From contig WTPW01000608.1 in assembly GCA_009809945.1 (NCBI GenBank), positions 221,786 to 285,785 on the forward strand: 64,000 nucleotides of DNA, read 5' to 3'. The translations under genes were made by a program, and so were the position numbers. Positions 1 through 10,100 of this stretch are shown here, piece by piece. Under the pieces are notes generated by a model that saw nothing but the letters and a program-made list of their open reading frames with translations, did no database searches and had not been told where the DNA came from. Source of the DNA: Gigaspora margarita. Its lineage: Eukaryota; Glomeromycota; Glomeromycetes; Diversisporales; Gigasporaceae. Position 1 is the stretch's first letter, and each line of letters opens with the position of its first letter.

Positions 1-1211
1 TTTTTTTATTAAGCAGTTCTGTCTTTGTTTATTGGAAATATAATATACTACATTAATAAAATATGTTTTGCATTTGCACTATACTAATTACTATTCTACC
101 CTAACAAAGGCTCACCTGACATAAAGTCCAGATGCGACCTGCTATACCAACAATTAGCTTTCCTCGGGGTCTTTAACTTGCTAAGGACTTTGCATGAAAT
201 CACTTCCCTTAGTACTTTGCGGGCTGTTGGAAGCCTTGTCAGAACCACCTATTATTTATAACCTATTTTTGACCCAAACAGCGATGACCATGACGGATAT
301 TTTTTAAAACTTATCCAGCTTTGAATTGTTTCCTTCACAGTTTGCTTCACCCTTTGGGTTTTGAGTTCTTTATCTTGTCGTTTGGTTTGAGTTGCGGTTG
401 AGGCTTGGTGTGAAGGGTCCGGAGTTACCTCCATTTCCCTTTTACGCTTCCTGGTTTCCTTATTTCCTGCCTGAGAGTTTCTTTTTCATTTTTCTTTTTT
501 TGTGATTCCTTGTCTTTTTTTCCAATCGTTCAAGATTTCACAGCGCGTGTTCCATATATGTTTGCGGAATCTGTCTCCTATTGTATTTAAGGCAGTTTTC
601 AGGATAGTATTCACATGTTTCTTCTTGTGCACGTGAGCCTTCAAAGATCTTCTTTTTTTTTCTGTTATTAAACCTCTCGCTAGCTCTAATCTTGCCTTTA
701 CAATTGCTTCTCGGTCTCTGCCAAAAATTAGATTGTGTATGTCTTCAGTTTCTGTCAGTGATCTTGTTATGTTTTCTAATTTGATCAGTTCTGCTATTTT
801 TTGACTAGTCTTCTTCTCTATTATTTTCCATACGTCCTCGTAGAGTAAGCAGGTGACTAAATGATTATGTGTTTCTGGTTGTACAAAACACAAGCGACAG
901 AAGTCCTCTTTATACAGTTCAGGATTTCTCCTCTTTAACATTTCAACCGTTGGAAGTAAACCGTTCAAATACTTGATCCTAAATATTCAGTCCCGGTTCT
1001 CTGTTTGGGTCCTACAGTTGTTTCCTTTGACCTGATCTAAATACCTTCAAGTTTCTCTCCATTCTATACTATCCGCACTTTCCCTCCTATTCATCCACCT
1101 TTCTGTCACTTTTAAACCTGTCCATTCTGCTGCTATTATTGTATCTGTAATCTGATTTATGAACCACCATACTGGGCCATCCATTAACAAATCATGGTAC
1201 TTTATTGCTAC
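1..1211 (-). mobile_element. LINE, 5'-truncated 3' fragment
   Basis: Read on the minus strand this is the end of a non-LTR retrotransposon. A poly-T at 1-7 is its poly-A tail and about 240 bases of 3' UTR lie inside it (8-250). Its coding part runs from about 1203 down to 252. The 5' edge stops at an (ATT)n tract at 1212-1229, just upstream of an exon of the next gene, so the copy is 5'-truncated, as usual for LINEs. The target duplication cannot be checked because the tail is at the window edge. It lies in, or beside, an intron of the Plavaka-like gene and may be why that gene's upstream exons are not visible here. Confidence 0.75.
252..1203 (-). pseudogene. LINE ORF2 C-terminal region with CCHC-type finger
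   Basis: Three consecutive minus-strand pieces read as one LINE C-terminus. About 1203-1050 gives a Trp-rich stretch (PVWWFINQITDTIIAAEW). The piece at 968-486 (160 codons) starts near a CRLCF...ETHNHLVTC finger, the C-x2-C-x8-H-x4-C pattern at the end of many LINE ORF2 proteins, and goes on as a basic helical region. The piece at 434-252 gives a short basic tail ending at the 3' UTR. The frame changes twice between them, so it is not functional. The reverse transcriptase core is missing. The family differs from the plus-strand LINE at 16.9-21 kb, which has no such finger at its end. Confidence 0.7.
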
Positions 1212-1229
1212 ATTATTATTATTATTATT
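1212..1229. repeat. (ATT)n microsatellite
   Basis: Six ATT units lie exactly at the truncated 5' edge of the LINE and 25 bases upstream of a splice acceptor. It may be a target preference or a repair product of the LINE insertion. Confidence 0.8.
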
Positions 1230-1254
1230 TATAAGTAAATGCTTTTTTTTTTAG

Positions 1255-2872
1255 CAACTTTAATATATACAAGGCTATCGTCCCTGATCGAATGCATTCC
1301 TTAGATCTTGGTTTCTTTAAGTATATGCTCGACTATACTAAAGAACTTTTAAACGACCAGTGTGGAAGACAAGTGATGCAAATCTTTAAGCAGCAATTAA
1401 CGCTGATTCCTAGGCATAAGGGCCTCAAAATATTGAAAAATATATCCGAAATAACACGCATGACAGCAGATGAATTAAAAAATTTATTGAAAGTAATAAT
1501 TTTCGTGCTTGACAACCTATATAAAGATTATAGGAAGCCAGGAATTAGTAATGAACGGTTATGCCGCGTACATTATAAATTTCTTCGGATGTACATTGCA
1601 TCACAAGAAGAATCGTTTACTGACGATTCTTTAAATCAATTACAGGTATAAAACAAATAAGATTTTTGCTAACAAAATCACCCTTCGGGACTATGTAATT
1701 CATAGTTCCGAAGGGTGATTTTGTTAGCAAAAATCCCAAATACATAGCTTTTTACAAACGTTCAAATATTAACGATTAATTTACAGGAATTAATTGTGGA
1801 TTGGGCCCAAGAATTCATTAAAATATTTTCTAAATATTCAAAAAGTGGGCTACAATTGCCAAAGCTTCATTCTTGGTGCTATCACGTAGTACCTGCAATT
1901 AGAAAATATGGGTCAATAAATAGTATGACCACTGAAACTTATGAAACACTTTATAAGGACTATGTGAAAATACCTTATCGAATATCGAACAAGAAAGACT
2001 ATATGAAACAAATATTGAATGCAGTACGTTTTAAATATAGTAAATCAGCGTTGGCATTGTACATACGTCCAATACCAACATTGCTTAGTAGATAATCCCT
2101 AAGTATCGCTAATAATCGATTATTATTAGGTTAAACAGAAAAATCTCACCGAAAAAGAAGTCCCTAAAAAATATCGCCGAATGAAAGGGTTTGGAAAACT
2201 TCTATGTGCTTTAACATTAAGGTCAGAAGAACTGGAAGATTTCTTTCAGAAAAATAGAAATAATTTGGACCCATTGCAAGCTGAAGGCTTGCAAAACCTA
2301 CTAACTGGCCTTGATAATTTTTTCGAAGTGGAATCAACTGTGTCCCTTAACGAAGATAATCGTATAGAAATATTTTCTTCTGTATCTTTAGAAAGTACTG
2401 ATATAATTCATGCTACATCAAATTTTTATGGAAAGCCAATGTTTTCTAACGTTACAGTAAGTGCACCTGATAATCAAGAAAATGAATTAAATTGGTATGG
2501 TTTAGTAAGTATCAGTTTCGATTTACACATATTCTAATGCTTTTTAACAATATATAACAATAATAACGGCTATAAGCGACGAAGTTAGGAAATATTCTCT
2601 AATTTCGTGAGTAATATATACTAATGCATATAAAAAATATCATTTATAAGGTTCTGTTGATACTCAAGTTTTACCAAGCGATAGACAAAGATCTGTTAGA
2701 ACTTGCTCTTGTTCATTGGTATGATGAAGTTGGTGAATTATGGGGATGTCCTAAATTGAAATTAATTAATCAATACAGTTGTATACCTATAGATAGTATA
2801 GATAGAACCGTACATATAGTTGCAAGATTTGAAAAAACAAATGAATATTTGATGAACAGTTTTATGTTCTAA
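1255..2872 (+). CDS. CACTA-superfamily (Plavaka-like) transposase-type protein, C-terminal part, 4 exons
   Basis: Four exons join in phase 0 with GT-AG borders: 1255-1645, 1787-2023, 2139-2504 and 2651-2872, giving about 404 residues and a normal stop. The first visible exon opens with NIYKAIVPDRMHSLDLGFFKY and follows a pyrimidine-rich acceptor (TTTTTTTTTTAG), so earlier exons are missing or lie left of the window. Later landmarks are KLHSWCYHVVPAIRKYGSI, TETYETLYKDYVKIPYR, LALVHWYDE and RTVHIVARF near the end. From memory, these are landmarks of large fungal families annotated as zinc-finger or Plavaka-type transposase proteins, and in that group the catalytic part lies upstream. No stop or frameshift interrupts the visible exons, so it may be a domesticated gene or a young transposon remnant. 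Intron 1 holds a foldback element and the LINE lies just upstream. The exon structure is firmer than the family name. Confidence 0.65.
1661..1735. repeat. 75-bp near-perfect foldback in intron 1
   Basis: Two 35-base arms (1661-1695 and 1701-1735) differ at one position and flank a 5-base loop TAATT. They fill more than half of the 141-base intron 1646-1786. CAAATA occurs close outside both ends (1654-1659 and 1737-1742) and may be a target duplication. It is probably a tiny MITE. Confidence 0.8.
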
Positions 2873-3874
2873 TATTTAACACGTATATTTATATTTAAAG
2901 GTATATCTAATATTTAAAGTGTCCAAATTAAAGTATAATGCTAATTATCGATTAATAACGTACTAAACGATTAATAGCGATTTTGATTAGTTCTATGATA
3001 ATTGATAATTTGATCTACATCGATTACTTACCTATTTTTGTTATTAATCGATTTTTGATATATATTGATTTATAACAAGTTAATCGATGTGTAACATTTA
3101 ATTTTAATCGATATAAATCGATTATGCGTTATAAATCGATATAAATCTACTTAATATATTTCGTGATGTTGTTCCTTTATACTTAAAACTTTTAATCCAA
3201 AAAATATTTCATAATCAGGTTTAAAACATTCTTTTAATATGCATCAATGATACTTTAGAATTCATGCTTATTAATTTTTCATCTTTTTTAAAAGATTTAT
3301 CAACTGATTGAAGAAGCTTGAAATAATTATATCGATGCCAAAAAGGACATGGAAAATCTTGATATCTATCATCATAATGCCAAAAATAGGATAAAAGGAA
3401 CAATAATTGTTATTTTCAAGGTATGTACGAATACTATACTAGCAAACAAAAAATTCAAAAAAAAGAATCTGTTTTGTATATTACAAAAAATCAAATTGTT
3501 CTTTTTGGTTTTATTTAAAATATTGAATAATATAAGAATGATGGAAATCAATATTCCACTAAGGAATATTATTCTTAATGATAAAGATTCATGATAAGCC
3601 TTTTGTTTATAAGAAGAAAAATGAGTAAAAAATAGTATAATATCTTTAATCATTTCAAAAAAATAATTATAAAAAATATAATTATTTCTTAATAAGAACA
3701 ACAATTCTGTTCTTGGGTATCAAATTCTAAGACTTAATAGATATTGTTATATATCAATTTCAAGTTTTTTTTATAGCTAATGAAATTTATATAGCAAAAT
3801 TTTTTTAAGTTTTTTTTCAGAAACAAAAAATACTTCTCTATATTTTTTTTACAACATGAAAATACCTAAATTAA
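2873..3874. other. AT-rich intergenic stretch
   Basis: No convincing gene. From about 2940 to 3145 the 8-mer TAATCGAT and close variants (ATCGATT, ATAAATCGAT) recur about a dozen times in both orientations, a degenerate palindromic simple repeat. The rest is A/T-rich sequence with only chance open frames. Confidence 0.6.
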
Positions 3875-3876
3875 TA

Positions 3877-4060
3877 CAGGTGACCCTCATTAATATCAAC
3901 TCTTTTGAACCTGTTCAAAATTATGTTGATAGTAATATTAACAAAAATTCATATTAAAGTTGATATATGCAAGAAAATTTTGATATATAAAAATTTGTAA
4001 AAATTTGATTTGTGGCTTAGGTTGATATTAATGTAGGTTAATATTATCAGGGGTCACCTG
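3877..4060. mobile_element. TA-flanked MITE (Tc1/mariner type)
   Basis: The ends are inverted: CAGGTGACCCTCATTAATAT on the left against CAGGTGACCCCTGATAATAT read from the right. TA lies directly outside both ends (3875-3876, 4061-4062). At 184 bp with no coding capacity it fits a Tc1/mariner-derived MITE. Confidence 0.8.
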
Positions 4061-4062
4061 TA

Positions 4063-4498
4063 TTTTCTAATTCATAAATACAAATCAAATAAATTTACAA
4101 ATTTGTAAATACATATCATTCGATGTTTACATAATTTACGAATTCATAAATGCAAGTCAAATCATTTATGAATTTGTAAATGTATATTATTCAATATTTA
4201 TGTAATTCGTAAATGCTTAGCAGATTATTTTTTTGAATTAAAAATTTGCAAATGAACCAATTTGAAAAAACAAATTCAGTATTTCCTATTTCATAAATGC
4301 AAATTAAATAAATTTGTTTAGATAATTTGCAAATTCATAAATATATATCATTTAATGTTTATATAATTTACAGATTCATAAAAGCTTATTAGATTATTTT
4401 TTTGAATCAAAAATTCACAAATGAACTAATTTGAAGAAACCAATTTAATATTTCCTGTTTCATAAATGCAAATCAAATAATTTACAAATTCATAAATG
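4063..4498. repeat. Diverged tandem array, left part
   Basis: About 190-base units carry a series of motifs in the same order: AATTCATAAATGCAAATC, TTTACAAATTTGTAAATG, TATATCATTCAATGTTTAT, CAGATTATTTTTTTGAAT, and AACCAATTT. Two and a half units are visible before the SINE. The array resumes at 5492. Confidence 0.65.
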
Positions 4499-5476
4499 GG
4501 GGTGTGGCGACTTAGAAAAGTTGGTAAGTTGTCCCCCCAAGCGGCAGGTCTAGGGTTCAAATCCTACTGGCGACAGTTTGAAAAATAGGCCTATGTTATG
4601 GTACCATTTTTCCTCGTAGGTTCTTTGGTACACCATCTTGAATAGGAGCCATCAGGCACACAAAATCCAAGGATCAGAAAATGAATACTCGTTTGAAAGT
4701 CCCGAGTGAGGAAGTAGCAAAGATCTTTGATGGTACTAACTATAATTGGAGTATCAGAAACCAGAGCCGGAGAACCAGACGACAAGATCCTCGAGAAAAT
4801 GGGTCCACCAACCTGGCTGCCAGAGTCGTACTAGAGAAAAAGAACATGCATTTTGGTAGCATGTACTAAGGAGAGGGAGTCCATTCGGCACTTAAAGCCG
4901 AGCTGACTGACCTTTCTGGGCTAACTGGTTTGGAAGTTTGGGGATACTGAGGAAGAACTGATAGAAAGGTTGTGGTAGGTATCGGGATTGAAGTGAACCT
5001 CACAAGGGCAGAAATAGGTAATAGTAGGGGTTTAATAGTTAGCTCCAACCCCAAGTGTTAGTGTGATGCAGATGCATAAGTTACCGAAGTGTAGGTAATA
5101 CCTGTATGGGACAAAAACTGCTCTACCAATTGTGCTACGAGAATAAATTAGTCCTAAAGGGATTCCGCACAGTATCTGGAACTGGCCTTGACTGACTTAT
5201 GTAGCGGAGGACTGTACTGGTGATACAAGTATGATTAACAGGCAAAGCATGGACCAGGGGGTTTAAATAGGCAACTACCTAGTTGGGTTGTAGGTATGGC
5301 AATTAGTGTAAAACCTTTGGGTGGACTACTTAAATTAGACAACCAAAAGTTGTATGTGTGGCTAGTTGTACTCTCATCAATATAACAAATGTCAGGTGCC
5401 CAAAGAGGCACCCTTGATCCAGTTGCTTGAATAAAAGCCTTTCTCCATAGCGGTAACTTTGATACAGAAAAAAAAA
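4499..5476 (+). mobile_element. SINE 1, tRNA-headed, with 15-bp target duplication
   Basis: It is bounded by an exact 15-base direct repeat ACAAATTCATAAATG (4484-4498 and 5477-5491), ends in an A-tract (5468-5476), and splits a tandem array. This is the mark of L1-type retroposition. The head (4499-4576) looks tRNA-derived: a B-box-like GGGTTCAAATCC near 4552, ending in CTACTGGCGACA like the 3' half of a tRNA-Ser/Leu. Its last 250 bases match SINE 2 in several blocks, such as GGGTTTAAATAGGCAACT, GTTGGGTTGTAG, CCTTTGGGTGGAC and GTGTGGCTAGTTGTA. At 978 bases it is long for a SINE. An antisense tRNA-like box inside suggests it is composite. Confidence 0.75.
5040..5145 (-). repeat. Antisense tRNA-like segment inside SINE 1
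   Basis: Read on the minus strand, 5144-5115 gives CTCGTAGCACAATTGGTAGA followed by GCAG, a good match to a tRNA D-arm and pol III A box. A weaker B-box-like GGGGTTGGAGC follows about 80 bases on (near 5045). This suggests a second SINE head in opposite orientation, making SINE 1 a composite. It is not a functional tRNA: no cloverleaf closes. Confidence 0.4.
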
Positions 5477-5491
5477 AACAAATTCATAAAT

Positions 5492-5690
5492 GTATATCAT
5501 TCAATATTTGTATAAATATTTTACCAAAAAACAAATTTAATATTTTCTGATTTATTAATCAAATAATTTACAGATTTGAATACCAATTGTTTCTTACAGA
5601 TTATTTTCTCAAATTATTTTCAATTTGTATATATATAATTTACAAATCTACAAATAATTTTAAATTATCAAAATAAAAAATGAGATTCAA
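5492..5690. repeat. Diverged tandem array, right part
   Basis: This continues the array broken by SINE 1, with the same motif order (TATATCATTCAATATTTGTAT, AAACAAATTTAATATTTTCT, CAAATAATTTACAGATT, CAGATTATTTTCTCAA). Confidence 0.6.
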
Positions 5691-5714
5691 AAAAAATTTT
5701 TAACTTTATCAAAG

Positions 5715-6140
5715 ACCCACCAAAGCTTCAAAAAAACTACTCCCTTCTCTTCCTAATGAAATAATTGTTCTTATTCTTGAACAGTTAATTGGAAAACATA
5801 TTATTGAAGTAATATTTTGCAATTATTTAAAAAATATTACAAGTTCAACTTACCCAAAAAAATTATAAACAATATAAAATTGATTAATCAATTGGTTAAA
5901 CTAAAAAGTAAATCTATATTTATCAAATAGTGGTCAAACAAATTCAAAATCTTTGATACAGAACCCAATTTTTTATATTTTTATTTTAAATATCTATTTA
6001 ACAAAAACCCAAGTATATTTATATTAAATATAAACAAAAATATTACAGATATAATTTTTAGAGGAAAATATGATTTCTGAAAAATTATTTTATTGAATAT
6101 TTGTAATAAGACCAGATTTATGTAATAGACAATATTATAC
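5715..6140 (+). pseudogene. Decayed AT-rich frame with F-box-like start
   Basis: A frame beginning with LPNEIIVLILEQLIGKHIIE resembles the LPxEIxxxIxxxL opening of fungal F-box domains. It continues as Ile/Lys/Asn-rich coding-like text (KLKSKSIFIK, FKIFDTEPNFLYFYFKYLF) with several interruptions. The codon pattern differs from the surrounding simple sequence, so I take it as a dead gene. The F-box assignment rests on one short segment and the family is otherwise unrecognised. It is one of five decayed frames between 5.7 and 12.3 kb. Confidence 0.35.
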
Positions 6141-6289
6141 AAAATTAATTATTAATTTTAAATATTTTAAATTTTTTTATTTTTATTCAAAAACTCATGC
6201 CAAAACTAGATATTATTGTAACAAAAGATTATATTTGTTAAAATCATATAGCAATAATGAAAAATATCAATATCTTAAATATAATAATT

Positions 6290-6590
6290 GCAATTTTTAT
6301 AAAGTAATTAAAAAATTCTTCTAACTCTTTATCTAAAAGTTTAAGCTGAAATAAATTTCTTTTAATTGTTTTATTATCTTTTTCTAATTATGAGACTCGA
6401 AGTTTTAAATTATCTATTTCTGTTGCAAATCATAAAAGTTCAGATTCATAATCTTTTAGTTTAATTTGAATGTATTTGAAATTATTTTTTTTGCAATATT
6501 TACATACATTACCATCTGCTAAAATATATTGACAATTTATATATCAACATTTGATACAATGTATTTCAATTGGTAGTGGTTAATAAAATT
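6290..6590 (-). pseudogene. Decayed small zinc-finger/coiled-coil frame
   Basis: Read on the minus strand, one frame holds a Cys-rich start (HCIKC...INCQY...GNVCKYCKKNN, pairs of C-x2-C) followed by a predicted coiled coil (LKLRVS, LEKDNKTIKRNLFQLKLLDK). Three in-frame stops interrupt an otherwise continuous frame of about 95 codons, so it is dead. I do not recognise the family; the layout (Cys pairs then coiled coil) is like small RING-type or DNA-binding proteins. Confidence 0.4.
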
Positions 6591-7279
6591 TTAGACATTT
6601 TAACTATTATTTTTATTATATGATTTCAAGATATTTTATATTAAAGATTATATAAATAATTTGTTAATTTATAAATATAGATCTATTATTAAAAATTATA
6701 ATTGCAAAATAGCTTGTTTCTTTAAAAAAAAACATTAATTAAATTACTATTAAAATTTTTTAACTATATTTAATATCAAAATGTATCAATATTGTAAAGA
6801 TTACAAACAAATTCAATTCAATTTTCATTATGTTGATAATTTTGAAATTAAAAAGTTTCAAAATTTTAATATTAAATACAAAATTTTTCATTATAATTAT
6901 AGGCCGTTATTTTTTAGCGATCTGTCGCCATGGCGACCCTGTGATTGACCAATCGAATTCGATCACATATCACGTGCTTGACATAAGCATGTGATACACG
7001 TAATCAAATTTGATTGGCTGATTACATATACTTAATAAAAAAAAAAGTATGCTCTTCTATATAAAAAAAAAAAAGAAAGTATAAAACCAGGTTTAAACAT
7101 ATAAAAATAAAACTGGTTCCAAGCTTTAATTTATTTAATTTATTTTTTTTTATTTTTATTTATTAATAATTTGTACAAATTACAAAAAAACAGATTGATA
7201 ATGAGATGACAAATAAGATGAAAACAGAATGAATAACGAAATGAAAACAGGATAAAAAACGGGATGAAAATAGAATGAA

Positions 7280-7850
7280 AACGGTGACAAATGAACTGAA
7301 ACCCCACCAAAAAACAAAGAAGAACCATAAAAGGACTTACAGAACCCACTGAAAATGAGACAAACAATCTACCTACTGAAAAAGACCAAAAAATAATGAA
7401 GAAACGAAGAAGGACTTACAAAAGCACTGACGAAGAGACAAAGAACCTACTCACTAAAAAATGATGAAGAACTACCAAAGGATTTCCAGAACTCACTGAC
7501 GAAGCGACGAAAAACCTACTCACTAAAAAACGATTGAAAAACAACAAAAAACTACTGAAGAACTTCTAGAACCTACTGACGAAGTGACAAAAAACTTATC
7601 CACCAAAAAATGACGAAGAACCACCGAAGAACCTACTGACGAAGTGACAAAAAGCTTATCTGCCAAAAATGATGAAGAACCACTGAAGAACCCACTGACA
7701 AAGCAACAAAAAACTTATCTACTGAAAAATAACTAAAAATGACAAAAAACTACCAAAGAACCCACTAAAAATGACGAAGAGCTACCGAAAGATTTAACAA
7801 AAAGAAAACAAAGAACCAATTAAAAGACATGAACGACGAACCTACTGAAT
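7280..7850 (+). repeat. Degenerate minisatellite inside the MULE-like element
   Basis: Units of about 60-70 bases built on GACGAAGAACCACCGAAGAA and CTACTGACGAAGTGACAAAA recur about eight times. In one frame they would read as TDEVTKNLxTKK-like peptides, but stops intervene, so I do not call a gene. Confidence 0.6.
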
Positions 7851-7985
7851 TAACCATAAAAAAAAACTTACTGGAAGAGCGCACCAAATAATGATAGTTC
7901 TGAAGCTCTAATGATGACTTCAGCAACTACGACTCTAGCAATGACTCTAGTGACGACTCTAGTACTGACTTCAATGAAGTTTCTA

Positions 7986-8030
7986 AAATATATATATATA
8001 TATACGTTAAAAATATATATATATATATAT
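7986..8030. repeat. (AT)n microsatellite
   Basis: Two runs of TA/AT are separated by ACGTTAAA, followed by a second ACGTTAAA. Confidence 0.8.
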
Positions 8031-8154
8031 ATTCACGTTAAAAAATAAAAAAAAACAGATAATTTATATATGATTGCTAATCTAAAAAATGATTGGTCAA
8101 TCATATAAGGGTCGCATGGCGACGGGTCGCTATTGTATTTTTTTCATAATTATA

Positions 8155-8369
8155 AACAATTTTAAGAAAATAATTCAATTGGTAAAGTAATTAAATTATT
8201 AAAAAATTGCAAAAGATTTAAAAAATATATTTATACTAAAAATAAATGTAATGAATATAAGTCTTTTAATCAAAAAAAAACCTTTTATGATACTACTTTT
8301 ATAAAAAATTAAAAAATAAATAAGTTAATTATGCACCTGTTCATAATTGAAAACTTTTTAAAAATTTTA
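8155..8369. other. AT-rich spacer
   Basis: Nothing recognised apart from A/T-rich sequence between the MULE-like element and the decayed minus-strand frame. Confidence 0.5.
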
Positions 8370-9690
8370 AAATTCAAATTTCTAAAGATCAAAATCATTA
8401 TCTATTCTTTTATCTATTAATTGAATTAAATTATTTTTTAAATCAAGACATAAAATTTTATCTTTTGATAATTCTTCCTTGAGTTTTAATAAATCTTGTA
8501 CATGATTCACTTCATTAATTTGTCTCATATAATCAAAATAAAAATATACATATTTTGTTTCATTTGTAATTGAAACTTTAACTCTATTGATAATTGTGAA
8601 TTTTGTATTATATGATCTATATGCCTATCAACAAACAATTCATGCTAATTCTTAAATATTATTGTATCAATAAAATTGTTTATCTGCACATATTTTTGTA
8701 GATATTGTTCTAATAGTTGTTGATTTTCTGGTTTAATGTTTTAAACAAATTGGTATTATCTTTTTATCAAATTGATCTATTAACTTTTTTCGAAAAAAAT
8801 TATCCAAAAATTCATCTGCTAAAATTTGTTTACATAATACAAATTTGTTTTCAACATCAACTATAAGATTTATGGCCACCTGATAACTAAAAAATATAAA
8901 TCTCTTGAACATAAATTTTGCAATTGCTGTTTATTATCATATATTAATTTTGAATTCTCAATTGCTTCAAAAATAATAGTATTAGCTTTCAACAATAAAT
9001 AATATTTTAGTTTTACTCAATTAATTATTTTTTTTAATAACTTGTACTTTTTAGGCAAATCCAATCTTTTTGCTAACCCAAAAATAAAATTTGCATCTTT
9101 CTTGTAATCTTATTTGGATCATTAATTATTTAAAAAATATGTTTTACATAACAATATAATTGAAATTTATAATGATCAAATTTACAAATACAGTTAGAAA
9201 AAACTGATGTAATAATAATTAACAAATAAAATATGGTTTTTATTTTCATGAACACAAGAGTATAATCAAGGGCCTTAATCTATTTAAAAGATTTGTTCTC
9301 TAAATTTCTGTAATATCTTTTTTTATTGATATTTTCTTATATATCCTATTCAATTTTTGTATGCTATTTAATTGTTTATTAATATAGTTTAAATATTAAA
9401 AATAATAAAACTGAGTTTTTCAAATATAATCCAATCTGTAAATCATCCTTCTTCTTATTTGAACATTTATGTTTAGCTCATTTAATTGTTCTAGCATATT
9501 AAATATTTCCTTATCATCATCTAATTCCTGATAATTTTGCCTAGTAATACTTTTTATTTGATCTTCTACTTATGTAAACTCAGAGGGTAATATGATCATT
9601 TGATAGATTCTAAACACTTCATTATTCGTAATTTTTTTTCTCAGATTATCATTTAGTATTATATTTTTTTGAATTTTTAAAGCAACACTA
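8370..9690 (-). pseudogene. Decayed long AT-rich protein frame, unknown family
   Basis: Minus-strand text from about 9690 to 8370 keeps clear coding character in stretches: FRIYQMIILPSEFT, QNYQELDDDKEIFNMLEQL, INRVKVSITNETKYVYFYFD, and LKLKEELSKDKILCLDLK. Composition is rich in Ile, Lys, Asn and Asp, with helical, partly coiled-coil segments. Stops and frame changes are many, so it is dead. Roughly 400 codons of original protein are implied. It faces away from the J-domain frame on the other strand, with about 100 bases between their starts. I do not recognise a family. Confidence 0.45.
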
Positions 9691-10100
9691 ATAAAATTTT
9701 ATCGATTCAAATTTACACTGTCAATTCTCAGAATACATATGATTAATTAGTAATAAAAAATATATAAATATAGTTAATCTCATCTTATTAAATTACCAAA
9801 ACTAACAATTTCAAATACTTTTATAGATAAAGAAAAAAAGCCAAAAAAGTCAAATATAGCAACTTACTATTGATTACTAAATATTGTAAAATCATGTACA
9901 AAAAAAGATATAGAAAAAGCTTATAAAATCTCGCATTAAAATATCATCCAGATAAGAAATTGGATAATCCAAAGATCACTTATATAAAATTTTGTAAAAT
10001 CAACAATGCTTACAGATATCTTTTAAAGTATTATGTACTACAATCAAAAAATAAGACTAGACAAAAAATCTGTTTAAAAAAATAATAAAAAAACTAATTT

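Larger units (their letters stand above)
6902..8145. mobile_element. Mutator-like (MULE-type) non-coding element
   Basis: A 9-base direct repeat ATAATTATA flanks it (6893-6901, 8146-8154). Its ends are inverted over about 60 bases: the left has AGCGATCTGTCGCCATGGCG then TGATTGACCAATC, and the right read backwards has AGCGACCCGTCGCCATGCG then TGATTGACCAATC. Nine-base duplications and long TIRs fit Mutator-like elements. No transposase is visible. Inside are a degenerate minisatellite (about 7280-7850) and an (AT)n tract near 7990-8030. Confidence 0.7.

Noticed and set aside
4499-4576. Functional tRNA gene
   Set aside because: The B box is good but the acceptor and D-arm do not pair into a cloverleaf; it is the head of a SINE.
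5690-6600. TGA read as Trp (Mollicutes or mitochondrial code) in the AT-rich block
   Set aside because: TAA and TAG also interrupt these frames and TGG is used elsewhere in the block; simple decay explains it. Not fully excluded.
7280-7850. Repeat-protein gene (TDEVTKNL-type peptide repeats)
   Set aside because: Frequent stops and frame drift across units; no start or conserved frame.
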